Shown: piece by piece, positions 1 through 10,242 of the stretch
Layout of the letters: each line of letters opens with the position of its first letter
How positions within the stretch are numbered: the stretch's first letter is position 1
NCBI RefSeq assembly: GCF_021869535.1
Contig: NW_026262712.1
Coordinates: 70,402,100-70,466,099 of the forward strand
Length of the DNA: 64,000 nt
From: Mytilus californianus
Taxonomy: Eukaryota; Mollusca; Bivalvia; Mytilida; Mytilidae
Direction of reading: 5' to 3'
Translations under genes and position numbers: made by a program
Notes under the pieces: model-generated
Databases searched by the model: none
Told to the model about the DNA's origin: nothing
The model's input: the letters and a program-made list of their open reading frames with translations, nothing else

Positions 1-1080
1 ATAGTTAAGCCAACTCGTGCCGTCATAGACGATGTCTCAGTAATAGATAGTTCATTTTCTTTTGTTTGATTTCAACTGGATATCAGCCTGTTAATCGATT
101 GACAAGATATGAACATCGGTAAATCAGAGCTGTTTCCTTAATTTATGGTGTGTTTTAAAATTATACTACGTGAAATACAAAGATCAGTCAGAAAAAATAT
201 ATGGGGATCCGAAAAGGTACCCTATCGACCACAAGGACACAAATAAAACAATTAGATAAAACAGTTTTGAACATTTTAAAAGTTCACATATCCTTTTCAA
301 GGAGACGTCAGGTCGCAAGGTCTCGCCAAAGACAAGGTAGCAGGTTAGATTTGACCATATTTAAGCGCCACCTCCATGGATGATTGATTGTACGTCACAA
401 ACACAAAAGTCGTACGTGAAAGTGAAACTTAACAACACATTACGTGCAATCAAACACCTTCATTGATGGCAACCCTATAAAGTGCAACAATTATTCCTAC
501 ATCAATATGTATCTGAACACTTTTGGGGAAATTTATTTTAAAATCTTATATATGAAGACATTAGAATATTATCAATATTTAAACAGAGTGCACACTAATT
601 GTTCAAATAACGTTCAAATATAAGTGAACAACTTTTTTGGGTATTTCCAGTAGATGTTTAAGACTCTGAATTAGGAACAAGACGAAACGTCTTTGAAACA
701 CAAAATGTTAAATTAAAAAGCAGCGATTATCATATTTGTTTTCACCAATTTGTACTATAAATTAATTAAACTTGATTTTCTGCCAACAGGAAATGAGACC
801 TAAATAAATTACTTTGCCCACAAACAACATACAATGGGCGTATAGTTGACGATAGGTGATGTTGTTTATAATACACTCCTGTAATAGAAATTAGATTAAT
901 ATTCTAAAATATCTGACCTTCACCACATTTATTACAATCTTAATCACAGATATTACAAATGTGAAAAGACAACAATGAAAAACTTACTTATCGTAATTAC
1001 TTTACGACCAACATACACAACTTATATGTTTCATTTGTTATCCCGTGGACCTTTGAAAGCTTCAAATTTGGTATGAGGTT
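1..1080. other. AT-rich sequence without a recognisable gene
   Basis: No open frame here shows a recognisable domain. Around 60-150 there is a degenerate copy of a dispersed module (aatcgattgacaag, gaacatcggtaaa, then ccttaattta) that recurs near 20240-20300 and 25950-26020. The rest is AT-rich sequence in which I see nothing specific. Confidence 0.5.
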
Positions 1081-1190
1081 TTTATATTGTCGACGGTCGT
1101 ACGGTAACCCGTAGTTGGTTACATCATTGTCCTTTGGTGAATAGAGAATGGTTTTTCAATCATACAACATCTCCTTAGGTTTTTTTTATC
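1081..1190 (+). repeat. Degenerate copy of the dispersed tail repeat
   Basis: The stretch contains cggtcgtacggtaacc followed by wording close to caatcatacaacatctcctta. The same order (tacggt, then catcattgtcctttggtgaat or gtggatagttgtct, then accacatctcctta) ends several other repeats in this window, at 32240-32395, 57110-57250, 58250-58340 and 61850-61980. It looks like an old 3' end of a retroelement family. Confidence 0.45.
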
Positions 1191-2424
1191 TTGTAGTCTT
1201 ATGGTATTTTTTCTATGGTTTGTCGTTATCAATATCTAACTTGTAATAAAATACTTGATAAAATCATTGTTATATTAATATTAATGCTATTTTTAGATAC
1301 CAACATCCAATTTTTCAGTTACATATTATCATATGCGAGGTATGGTATGCCTGTTGTACAAATCATAATGATCAACAGTCAAGGCAAATCCTGCTAAGAT
1401 AACATAACCTAGTTGTCATTCTAATCAAGTGTCTAAATATAGACTAACAGAAACTATAGTAATAAAAATGAAAACATAAATCATGATCCCTGAGACCTTG
1501 ATCCTTTAATTTTAGTGTCATTTCGTATTTAATTGAATGTGCGTATTTCCTACTTACTTCGGAATTATGTCAACAAGTTGTCATGCGAAAACATTTCAAT
1601 GTGAATTCATCGTTTACCGGTAAGAGGTTGGAATTTTCATAGTACCTTTTTAACGAATATAATTGTTGTTCGTAGACAATATTTGTAATAGTCCAATATA
1701 TATTTACGCGAAAGAGTTTATGACACATCAATCTTTGTCAATCAGCTTTTTCGTATTTATGCAGTTAGCATCTTCTGACAGAATATTATGCTCTTTGGCT
1801 TCGTTAGCAGAGATGGTATCTTATGAGGTTTAAATATTTAATTTTTAATACTATTAGGTGTTTACTGGACGATGGTATCATTATTGAGAATACATGTACA
1901 TTGTTACTGCAATATATTGTTTTAAGGTTTTGATATATATTTTTCGTAGAATTGTTCTGGTGGCAACTTTTTACTACGAACTTAAGAACAAATAAGAAAT
2001 AAAGTCATAAGTTGATACTATAAAACAATAATCAAATATAATATAAGACCATTATTGAATACAGGTTTCTCAACACGTTCATTTATCAATATAACATATT
2101 ACATAAGTTTTATTTAAAAGTTAGCTCCTCATGATCACGTATTCAAATAATTAAACATCCTTTGCTTTCAAACTTTTGACTTTGAGCCTTTCCGATGAAT
2201 GTAACTCATGAAAATCTTTCTGAAAGTAACAAATTTATAAAGGGTTAGTTTCATTTTAAAGGAAGATGCAAGTTTTTGCTGGAACTTTAGTGATTTTCAG
2301 TAATGGCTGACAAATTTGCATGCAAGCGTATAACGTCTATTTCTGGGGCTAGAAAAATCTCAGTTTTTTTTTAAAGATTTGGTTAGCTATGAAAAGCCCC
2401 AGCATGGAAAAATGTGAAACTTCA
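1191..2424. other. Non-coding stretch, nothing recognised
   Basis: I see no gene. Bases 1567-1596 (atgtcaacaagttgtcatgc and following) are almost identical to 15517-15546, so a fragment of this stretch is shared with the region right of the Harbinger element. Confidence 0.4.
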
Positions 2425-2438
2425 AAGAAAATAAATAT

Positions 2439-3242
2439 ATGCAGAACTATGTCAATTGGACCTGCTTTGATACTTTAACTGCCCTTGAATTTTTACTAGA
2501 CAAAATTTTTCTCCGCTTTGGAGATTCCGTATATCGTCAAGTTATCGGAATTCCAATGGGGACTAACTTTGCACCACTTATTGCGGACCTGTTTTTGTAT
2601 TGTTATGAGTTACAATTTATGACTAAAATCAGGAAAGACCCATCGAAACAACATCTGATACAAAAATTTAATAACACTTTTAGATATTTGGATGATATAT
2701 TGGCCCTCAATAATGACGACTTCAGTATGTACACTAAAGAGATTTATCCTGCCGAACTGACTTTAAATAAAGCTAATACTAACAATGAACACTGCCCTTT
2801 CCTGGATCTTGATATATTTATCTTTAACGGGAAGCTTAATACCAAAATTTATGATAAAAGAGATGATTTTTCATTTCCTATTGTTAATTATCCATTTTTA
2901 GATGATGACGTTCCCTTGTCACCATCTAATGGTGTTTAGATATCTCAACTTGTTCGATTCGCTCGTGTATGTAACAACGTATGTGATTTTAACGAGAGAA
3001 ATCTCTGTATTACAGAAACATTGTTACACCAGGGTTTTCGATATCACAAACTAGTCAAAACATTTACTAAATTTTATCATCGGTACAAGGACATCATTCG
3101 TAAATATAAATCAACATGCAGACATCTTATACGTTCAGGTATTTCACATCCAATCTTTTATGGTAATATTCTTTACAAAGCACAAAAATGTCGGCATTCA
3201 CCTCAAAAGCTAACCAAACAGACTTATTCAGACGGGATATAG
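2439..3242 (+). pseudogene. Penelope-like reverse transcriptase fragment with one nonsense codon
   Basis: This is the C-terminal half of a reverse transcriptase from a retroelement family that is common in bivalves. The reading frame begins in mid-protein and carries GIPMGTNFAPLIADLFLY (template/primer-grip type motif), then FRYLDDIL with the catalytic YxDD, then CPFLDLDI. The frame is interrupted by TAG at 2937-2939, where I expect a tyrosine in the family (GV-Y-ISQL). It resumes in the same frame with ISQLVRFAR and GFRYHKLVKTFTKFYHRYKD and stops at 3240. The first two-fifths of the polymerase are missing, so the copy is 5'-truncated and dead. The Penelope-like assignment rests on the motif style (PTHR21301-like RTs) and is less certain than the RT call. 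The pieces at 22309-22512 and in the 484-bp array encode a related FYGRHH-LV segment. Confidence 0.8.
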
Positions 3243-3968
3243 TTACGATACTGTTGTCAGGTCATTAAGGATGGCATATTTTGATATCAATATTGATTCA
3301 CTCATAGGGTCTTTGCATCGGAAATAAACACATTTATTCCAACACCAGTTGTTGGCATGATACGGGTTATGATCTTCTCATATATTTTATGATGGTATGA
3401 TACTAAACCCCTATCGGGAGGGATTGTGCTTGATTTTCATATGATGAAGACATAATCTTGCAATCAATTTAATTGAGGTCTGGAGCTGGCATGTCAGTAA
3501 CTGCTAGTAGTCCTTTGTTAGTTTATGTATCATTGTCATTTTGCTTAGTTTATTTTGTAACCTATTCTGACATCGGACTCGGAATTCTTTTAAACTGACT
3601 TTTACTGTGCGTATTGCTGTGTGTTTCTTTTTTCTACATTGGCTAGAGGTATAGGGAGAGGGTTGAGATCTCACGAAACATGTTTAACCTCGCCGCATTT
3701 TTGCGCCCGTCCCAAGTCAGGAGCCTCAGGCCTTTGTTAGTCTTGTATGTTTTTTATTTTTGTTGATTTATATGTTTTGGAGTTTATGACGTCCATTTTC
3801 ACTGAACTAGTACACATTTTTATTTAGGGGCCAGCTGAGGACCGCCTCTGGGTGCGGGATTTTCTCGCTGCGTTGAAGACCCGTTGGTGGCCTTCGGCTG
3901 TTATCTGCTCTTTTGTCGGGTTGTTGTCTCTTTGACATATTCCCCATTCCATTCTCATTTTTATGTCA
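3243..3968 (+). repeat. 3' untranslated tail of the Penelope-like element
   Basis: This directly follows the RT fragment. It contains a frame-shifted remnant of the protein end (near 3240-3330), a segment with gggttgagatctcacgaaac and gtttaacctcgccgcatttt, and a terminal part with gttggtggccttcggctgtt and gggttgttgtctctttgaca. The terminal part recurs at 8680-8865, and the middle part recurs in altered form at 32085-32150 and 61640-61740. RT fragment and tail together make a roughly 1.5 kb truncated insertion. Confidence 0.7.
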
Positions 3969-4480
3969 AAAAAAATAATAGAAAAAAATATGGGAGACAA
4001 CAATCAACAACAACAACTGGATTACAGACTCCTGACTTCGAATAATGAAATAAATACTCAAGAGAGCTTTATAAAGGTGCTTACTCAATAAACGAATGTC
4101 AAAACCAACGAACGTTTCATTGAACAGAAATAAAAATGTTCTTTTATCATTTGTCAAAGCTGAAAAAAAGTACGAATGTTAGTAAACTGGAATTCTTACT
4201 TTCAAATAGAACCGTTGGCAGGAATTAAATATGGTAAAATCAGTCCATTAATACAATATATCTAGCACTGAATCACCAAGAGTGTTCAAAAATTGTGAAT
4301 ATTTATAGCATGGTTATGCCAATTCAAACCATCTTACTTTTATCAGGAACGCTCAAACTCCCAAAAAAATGAAAACCAAGGATATATAAATACTTGAATA
4401 CTTGCGGAGCGATTTGACTATTGCATTATTCAAATTTAGAATAAGAAGTACATGTAAAGAAAATAAACAACAGCACAATA
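3969..4480. other. Non-coding stretch, nothing recognised
   Basis: AT-rich sequence. The open frame on the minus strand at 3966-4157 has no recognisable domain and abuts the repeat tail, so I do not call it a gene. Confidence 0.4.
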
Positions 4481-5633
4481 CTATGAAAAAATTTATTAAA
4501 AAATACATACAAGGTTCATAATTGTAAAATTATAAATATTAATGGTATATGTGATACATTCAATTGAACACATTTGCTTTTGCCATTGTGTTGCCTGTTT
4601 GTTGATTAACTGTAACTAATTGTCAGACAAACAAAAAGACCCAAACAAATGATTTTAGTATGGCTCCCGACTTTTAAACTATAATTTTAAAAAGACATAT
4701 GTTTTAACTTCACCGTAAGTGTTTATCCAACAATTTTGAGAGAAAAAATCCACTGAAAAGCATTCGAATCAAAATAAATGTTTTTTTTCAGATTTTTATA
4801 AATACAGATTGATTGGCGTTAAAGTATCGTAACTGCATACTAAAATTAGAGAAACATATTTTGCATATTTAGAGTTTCTTAAATGTCATATTGGTATATC
4901 GGTATATGGTCATGTTGTTAATTGTTCGAAAAAAAAAGAATTTCTACACAAGGAATAGATAACTTTAGCTGTTTTGGAAATTTTTGGTCCTCAATGAGCT
5001 TCATTTTCGTACTCTATTTGACCTTTTAACTTTTTTTTAGCACCACTGATGAGTGTTTTGAATACAAAACATGCGTCTTGCGTACACAATTTTATGATGA
5101 GTTGATTCTAGCATTAATTAAAAAAACCACAAAACATTCGATTTTATGACTCTATAATTATTATATAGAATGTACAATGTTTTAGTGTCACATCCAAGTA
5201 CAGATTCTATAAGAACGATAAATCATATAACAAAGTAGACAAAATGAAATAATTCATGAGAGAAAAATTTACACATCACTTGGAACTTTGTCAGTTGACT
5301 AATATTTTCTTTAACTCTTATAACATTAACTGCGTAATACCTCCTTTCTTGATTAATATTTTCTACGACTTATATTTATAAGTTATAATGCAAAGAATGT
5401 CTTTAATTTACAAACAAACCGGGATCAGGACACTGCTTGACTTGTTTACGGAAATTATATATACGTTTGGCCTTCGCTGGCAACAGCATAACATAAATGT
5501 TTGTGTAAACGCTGGATAAACTATGTATAATAACTTTAATAAATCAGTATATTTTTGTTCGTGAGACTTTAGTATTCTGCTGTTTGTTTTACGTGCTTGA
5601 TTAAGGTTATTCCAAAAACATGTTTCATGCGCT
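4480..5633. repeat. Left copy of an old segmental duplication
   Basis: Blocks of this stretch are recognisable in the same order at about 15620-17000. Examples are attttgcatattta then gtttcttaaa near 4855 and 15775, ctgcgtaatacc near 5330 against ctgcataatacc near 16485, and cactgcttgacttgtttac near 5430 against cactggctgacttgtttatc near 16580. The copies are strongly diverged with many small gaps. Confidence 0.55.
4930..5105 (+). ncRNA. Decayed hammerhead-like repeat (copy 1)
   Basis: The repeat runs from aatttctacacaaggaatag through tcctcaatgagcttcatttt to CTGATGAG and gcgtcttgcgtac. The hammerhead-like core is decayed: the stem II side is changed and the GAAA element reads CAAAA. It is listed because it aligns end to end with the better preserved copies at 27800-27985 and 58720-58920. 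Confidence 0.4.
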
Positions 5634-5938
5634 CTATTGCTAATTTCGTCAAATGGCTTCTTCGATTTAACAAATACGTTCATAGTCCTGTTCTTTTATG
5701 AAAGTAGTTTCTTAATTTCAGCCTAATATAGAATATCACTTCAGACCTTTACGTTTTGTAGAAGACATTTAATAGGAAACGGTCAAAAAATACATTTTCT
5801 GAGAGAATTTATAGATCATTTTATTTCTTTGAAAGATTTGCTGATACTCTGATGATTTAATCAACCGTTATAGGTCAAAATGGATATGTTCCAGTTTTTT
5901 GTAGCAACAGTACCGTCCTACCTTTACGAATTGTTAGT
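5634..5938. repeat. Tandem duplication unit 1, the empty site of the Harbinger insertion
   Basis: This 305-bp unit begins with ctattgctaatttcgtcaaa and ends with cctttacgaattgttagt. It is followed at once by a second unit starting ctattgctgacttcgtcaaa. Unit 1 reads cacttcagacctttac without interruption (CAG at 5742-5744). Unit 2 carries the 9 kb transposon exactly at that CAG. Outside the insertion the two units differ by scattered substitutions. Confidence 0.85.
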
Positions 5939-6048
5939 CTATTGCTGACTTCGTCAAATGGCTTCTTCGATTTAACAAATACATTTATATTCCTGTTCTG
6001 TTATGAAAGTAGGTTCTAAATTAAGACCAATATAGAATATCACTTCAG
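5939..6048. repeat. Tandem duplication unit 2, left part before the insertion
   Basis: This is the left third of the second 305-bp unit. It ends with the target site duplication CAG at 6046-6048. The unit continues right of the transposon at 15075 and runs to about 15270 (cctttacgaattgtttgcg). Confidence 0.85.
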
Positions 6049-6230
6049 GGCCCGGTTGTTCAAAAGTGTCGTTAAGGTAACGACTAGTTAAGCCTAACGA
6101 CTCGTTAAATTTTAACATTGTTGTTAGCTAATTACTGCGTTAAATTATGTTGTTCAAAAATATTTAACGACTGAGTTAACTAACTACTTGTTAAAAAATT
6201 TAACAACTGTTTATTTTAACATTTTCCCAT
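6049..6230 (+). repeat. Left terminal inverted repeat and subterminal motif cluster
   Basis: The first 28 bp match the right end perfectly. The following 150 bp contain many variants of TTAACGAC and its complement (for example taacgactagttaag, cctaacgactcgttaaa, tttaacgactgagttaac, tttaacaactg). Such subterminal clusters are plausible binding sites for the element-encoded Myb-like protein or the transposase. That role is inferred. Confidence 0.75.
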
Positions 6231-6274
6231 AATTCCAAAAAATTACCCAAAATTCCTCCACTTCCTGTTTGAAA

Positions 6275-9200
6275 ATGGCTGAAGAGCAACCCCCCAAGAA
6301 AATTCCCAGAATTAGAGGGCAGAATTTTTCCAGTATGGAAGTTAACCTCATCAGTAGGAGAGTTGTTGAAGAACTGGCTTTACTGAGGGGGAAATTCGGT
6401 AAGGATGTGACAGCTGATGCAAAAAACAGAATGTGGGAAAAAATAACTGCAGAAGTGAATGCTCTTGGTGTGAGCTATAGGCAAGTTCTGACTGTGAAAA
6501 CCAAGTTCAGAAACCTCACAAGAGACGCCAAAGAAAAATTTGTGTATGAAAAGAGGGAGAGAAACAAGACAGGAGGAGGACCTGCTCCAAAACCAATAAG
6601 CGTTGCTGAGGAGAACATAATAAATGCATTAAAAGACACCTCCTCTTTCAAAGGAATAGATGAAGGGATGGAAACTTCAGTGGGCAAGTATTTTACTTTT
6701 AGATTTACTAATCAATGATATGCTTCCATTAATTTGTTTAATTCCTTTGAAACAATAAATCTGACGGTTATTTTTATTGCTATCATAGAAAATAATGCAG
6801 AAAATTATTAAGCCAGAGTGCGTCGTCTGCTTTGACATTAGGATATCCCTTTCAACGAAATTCCCTACAGACGTCGCCGATGTGCTAAAAATAGAATTTT
6901 ATGTTGTGTTATAATGCAACCTTTCTCTTACCTTAGATATATAAAAATACCTTCTCATGATATTGATGAGAAATAATCATCATATACAAATCTATTTATC
7001 GATAAAAAAAGGTATAATTATTGTTTTGCAAGAGCTGAAGTTTGTGTTGGCCATCACCTTTGGCGGTCAATTCTGCAATGCCCCTTACATCATGTTTTAC
7101 CACCATGAAAAAAAAAATAAGCTGTAGTAAAATTTTCAGAGAAAATCCTTTTACTTTTAAAGATTATTTAAATTTCAATAAAAGTTATTTGTAAATACAA
7201 CCAAGAACGAACTTGCATTGGATACTTTACTAAAGTCACTGACATGTTTATAGTCCATTTCAAAATAGACATGCATTATTAAAAATTGAGTTATCTTTCT
7301 TTGTGCCTGATTTTTTTTGTAATTTTCACTTTATCATTTTTACAGGGTTTCCTCAGCAGACAGAAACAAGTGAGAGTAGACCAACACAGTTCAGTATACA
7401 AGGTGTGTATCTAAAGAAGATATTCATGCATACACATGACAATAAATTTTTTAAAGAAATTTACTTTCTTTTAAGCATTAAAATCAATTTTATCAACAAA
7501 AAAAAAGCCCATTAAATTGCTTGATTTGTTAGTTATTATTAAATTCAGGATTAGTATAGTAGCCATCCTATACCTATCATTGTTTAAATCTGGAACCTTT
7601 TATAAAATATTAGTATTTAAGATATAAACAGTTTTTAATATATAGTTTATTTTAAAAATTGCTGAGAAAATTGTTAATCAAATGAATCAGTTCATGATAT
7701 AGATTTATAAAAGGTTAACACTGGCTGGTAATTAATTGCAGTAATATTATAATTGTAACCATAAGTAAAGAGCGAGATTATTTGCCCTTGTAACAAATAA
7801 TTTGGTATAAAATTGAGAGTGTAAGTATAATCAATACAGGGGTGGATCAAGCCATTTTAAAAGGTCCCCATTCAAATGCATAGATCATCAAAAAAGGGGG
7901 GGGTTCCACTGCAATGAGGAATAATGTTCATGCATATTCATCCTTTTTGTGTATAGTATTTATATGACAGCTACAAGAAAACAGGTACAAGAATAACATT
8001 ATTCAAGTATTATTTTATTTGATTTTGATCGAATGAAGAGTTCTTATTATCAATCAAATATCCCAAAATAAAATGATTGTTAAAAAAAATAAAATTATTA
8101 TGTATCTTCATTTCATTTCAGAAAGCTCATCATCTGATCAAATATATACTGCTGAACCTGTCAGCTCACCCATTCCAGCACAGATTGCTGTCTCAGGATG
8201 CCAGACAGCTGATGGTAATTATTACTTAGATTTTTGCATTATGCTATTATTTTTACAATTCTGCATTTCATAAAAATGAAGATGCAATGTTTCAGAATCA
8301 ATATTTGAATTAAAGAACTGAAGTTGATATTTATTGCTGTGAAAAGAATTTATATGTAAAAAAAAAATGACTCATGGAGGGTCTTATACAGGGTCTCTGT
8401 AATAGCACACTTTAAGTAAATTTTGTATCTATTTACTTACTTTCATTCAATTGGTCTTTATATATTTTCTAAAGTTGTAATTGACAGTACAGAATATAAT
8501 GACTTATGGAAAGAAGTAACAGCTATCATGGCTATATTATTTTTTTCTTTTTTACCATACCTTTCACTAACCTATGTTGTTCAATTGATGGGGATTTTAT
8601 GTCTTGAATATATGTATCTTGACTGACACATTTAAATATTCATTTTTAATCTTAGTTTCTTGTGTATAATTTGGAGTTTAGTATGACGTCCATTATCACT
8701 GAACTAGTATACATATTTGTTTAGGGGCCAGCTGAAGGACGCCTCGGAGTGCGGGAGTTTCTCGCTGCATTGAAGACCCATTGGTGGCCTTCGGCTGTTG
8801 TCTGCTCTATGGTCGGGTTGTTGTCTCTTTGACACATTCCCCATTTCCATTCTCAATTTTAAATATACATCAACTTCATTTCCGATTTGGTGGATAGTTG
8901 TCTCAAGGTCTTCTAATCAATCATACTATTCCTCCTTATTTTTATTTACTCAACACATATGCAATGTATACCCAATCAACTGAGGCAATTTTAATGTTTC
9001 TTTAATCAAAACTTTTAGAACCACCATCTTCTGTGGAGAGTATCTGGATTAGAAGACTGGAGCAGGTTCATCAGAGAAATGAAGAAACACCTTATACTGA
9101 ACATGCCAACCTATCAGCCCAAATACCTCTTTCATTTACTAATAGCAGCACTCAGCAACCACCAAAAGCCAGGTATATGTTTTAAATGAAAGAATACAAC

Positions 9201-10121
9201 AGCCTTTATAATTTCTATAAACTAAGTAAGTTGGGTATGTACTGAATGCTCTTTTAGAGTTGTATATATCTGGCGCTGCAACTTTTTTTAAATGGAGCAT
9301 CACTGATGAGTCTTTTGTGTATGAAACACCTGAATACATGCTGGAATATACTTGCTCTTTGTTAAAGGGATTATGATGATATAACTTGGCTTAATTGGGC
9401 TTCCTTTGGACTCTGATGCATATATATATTGTCTAATTGGCAATCATACCACATCTTCTTATGTAATGATTTGAATACTGATAAATATTCTTAAAGTGCC
9501 AATAAGTTTATACAGCAGCCCTGTATAAAATCAAGTGTTATCTCCCTTTAAATTGTTTCATTAAACTTGTTCTTTTATGATCAAATATGTCCTGTAAATG
9601 GGGATCTAAATTCTAAATCAAATTATCGCATTTAACTATCAGTTAAATGTAAGATTCAGAGAAATATCCCAAATACTCATTTGTAGAATTAATTAAATGA
9701 AAGTCTACATCACCTTTTGTTTAAATATTAATCCGGAACACTAACTTCAATATGATCAATTTTTGTTAAAGACTATTAGTTAAAGGTAGAAACATTAATG
9801 TACAAGTTGTAGAAATCTTGGCCTTTGAAAAAACAATTTTACATAAATAGTTATACCGGTTTATAATAACTATATTTATTTACAAGATTTACCAAGTATT
9901 AATTTTTTTTTATATATTTCAGTGAGAATAAACGGACAAAGAAACCCAAGAGAACTGCAGAAGATGTGTACGAGTTGCAGTGTCAGGCATTAGAGAGCGA
10001 GCTAAAAAGAAATCGGACCCAAATGGAACTTTTCAAGAAGCAAATGGAGTTTTATGATTTGATAAAGAAAAATTTTGAAAATAGTTGTACAGAGTCAATG
10101 TTAGAGGCTTTATTTCAGTAA
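6275..10121 (+). CDS. Harbinger Myb/SANT-like DNA-binding protein, five exons
   Basis: In animal Harbinger elements this type of protein binds subterminal DNA and partners the transposase. Exons: 6275-6683, 7346-7402, 8122-8214, 9019-9172 and 9923-10121, giving 303 residues. The start is the ATG at 6275 in a good context (aaaATGg). Residues about 18-90 are a Myb/SANT-like helical domain (NFSSMEVNLISRRVVEEL, then MWEKI, VKTKFRNL). A serine- and proline-rich middle follows, then a lysine-rich stretch (ENKRTKKPKR) and a C-terminal coiled-coil-like helix (YELQCQALESELK to FYDLIKKNFE). The last three introns are GT-AG and keep the frame. The first keeps it only if the donor is the GC of GCAAGT at 6684, joining METSV-G-FPQQTE. 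The two GT donors nearby (6680, 6688) shift the frame at the 7345 acceptor, although the 6680 donor could join in frame to an acceptor at 7356 or 7359. It is convergent with the transposase gene, 121 bp apart. Confidence 0.85.
7837..7915. repeat. Fragment of a cagggg-gga-type bivalve TIR repeat
   Basis: The sequence caggggtggatcaagccatt followed by ccccattcaaatgcat and a G run resembles one end of the element at 13724-13866, which also has gtgcatttgaatgggga and poly-C/G runs. It lies in the second intron of the Myb-like gene. Confidence 0.5.
8660..8865 (+). repeat. Copy of the Penelope-like 3' tail
   Basis: It runs from gacgtccattatcactgaac through ggtggccttcggctgttgtc to gggttgttgtctctttgaca and cacattccccatttccattc. 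It is a clear second copy of 3780-3965. It lies in the third intron of the Harbinger Myb-like gene, so this tail family inserted after, or travelled with, the transposon. Confidence 0.75.
9235..9350 (+). ncRNA. Decayed hammerhead-like repeat (copy 2)
   Basis: The stretch contains gcatcactgatgagtctttt followed by gtgtatgaaacacc. CTGATGA and GAAAC are kept, but the stem II complement is lost. It is the weakest of the four copies. Confidence 0.3.
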
Positions 10122-10229
10122 CTTTAATCAACATTTATCTATAGTTCCATATTAATGTTATATTTTTGATATGTTTTAAATTATTGTTATTGATAAAATA
10201 CATATTCTGAAAAAAGCTTTTTTCAATGT

Positions 10230-10235
10230 TTTATT
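10230..10235 (-). promoter_or_regulatory. Polyadenylation signal of the transposase gene
   Basis: The complement of tttatt gives AATAAA 8 bases downstream of the transposase stop codon, inside the 121-bp gap between the two convergent genes. It is the only canonical signal that I see in that gap. Confidence 0.5.
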
Positions 10236-10242
10236 CATGATT

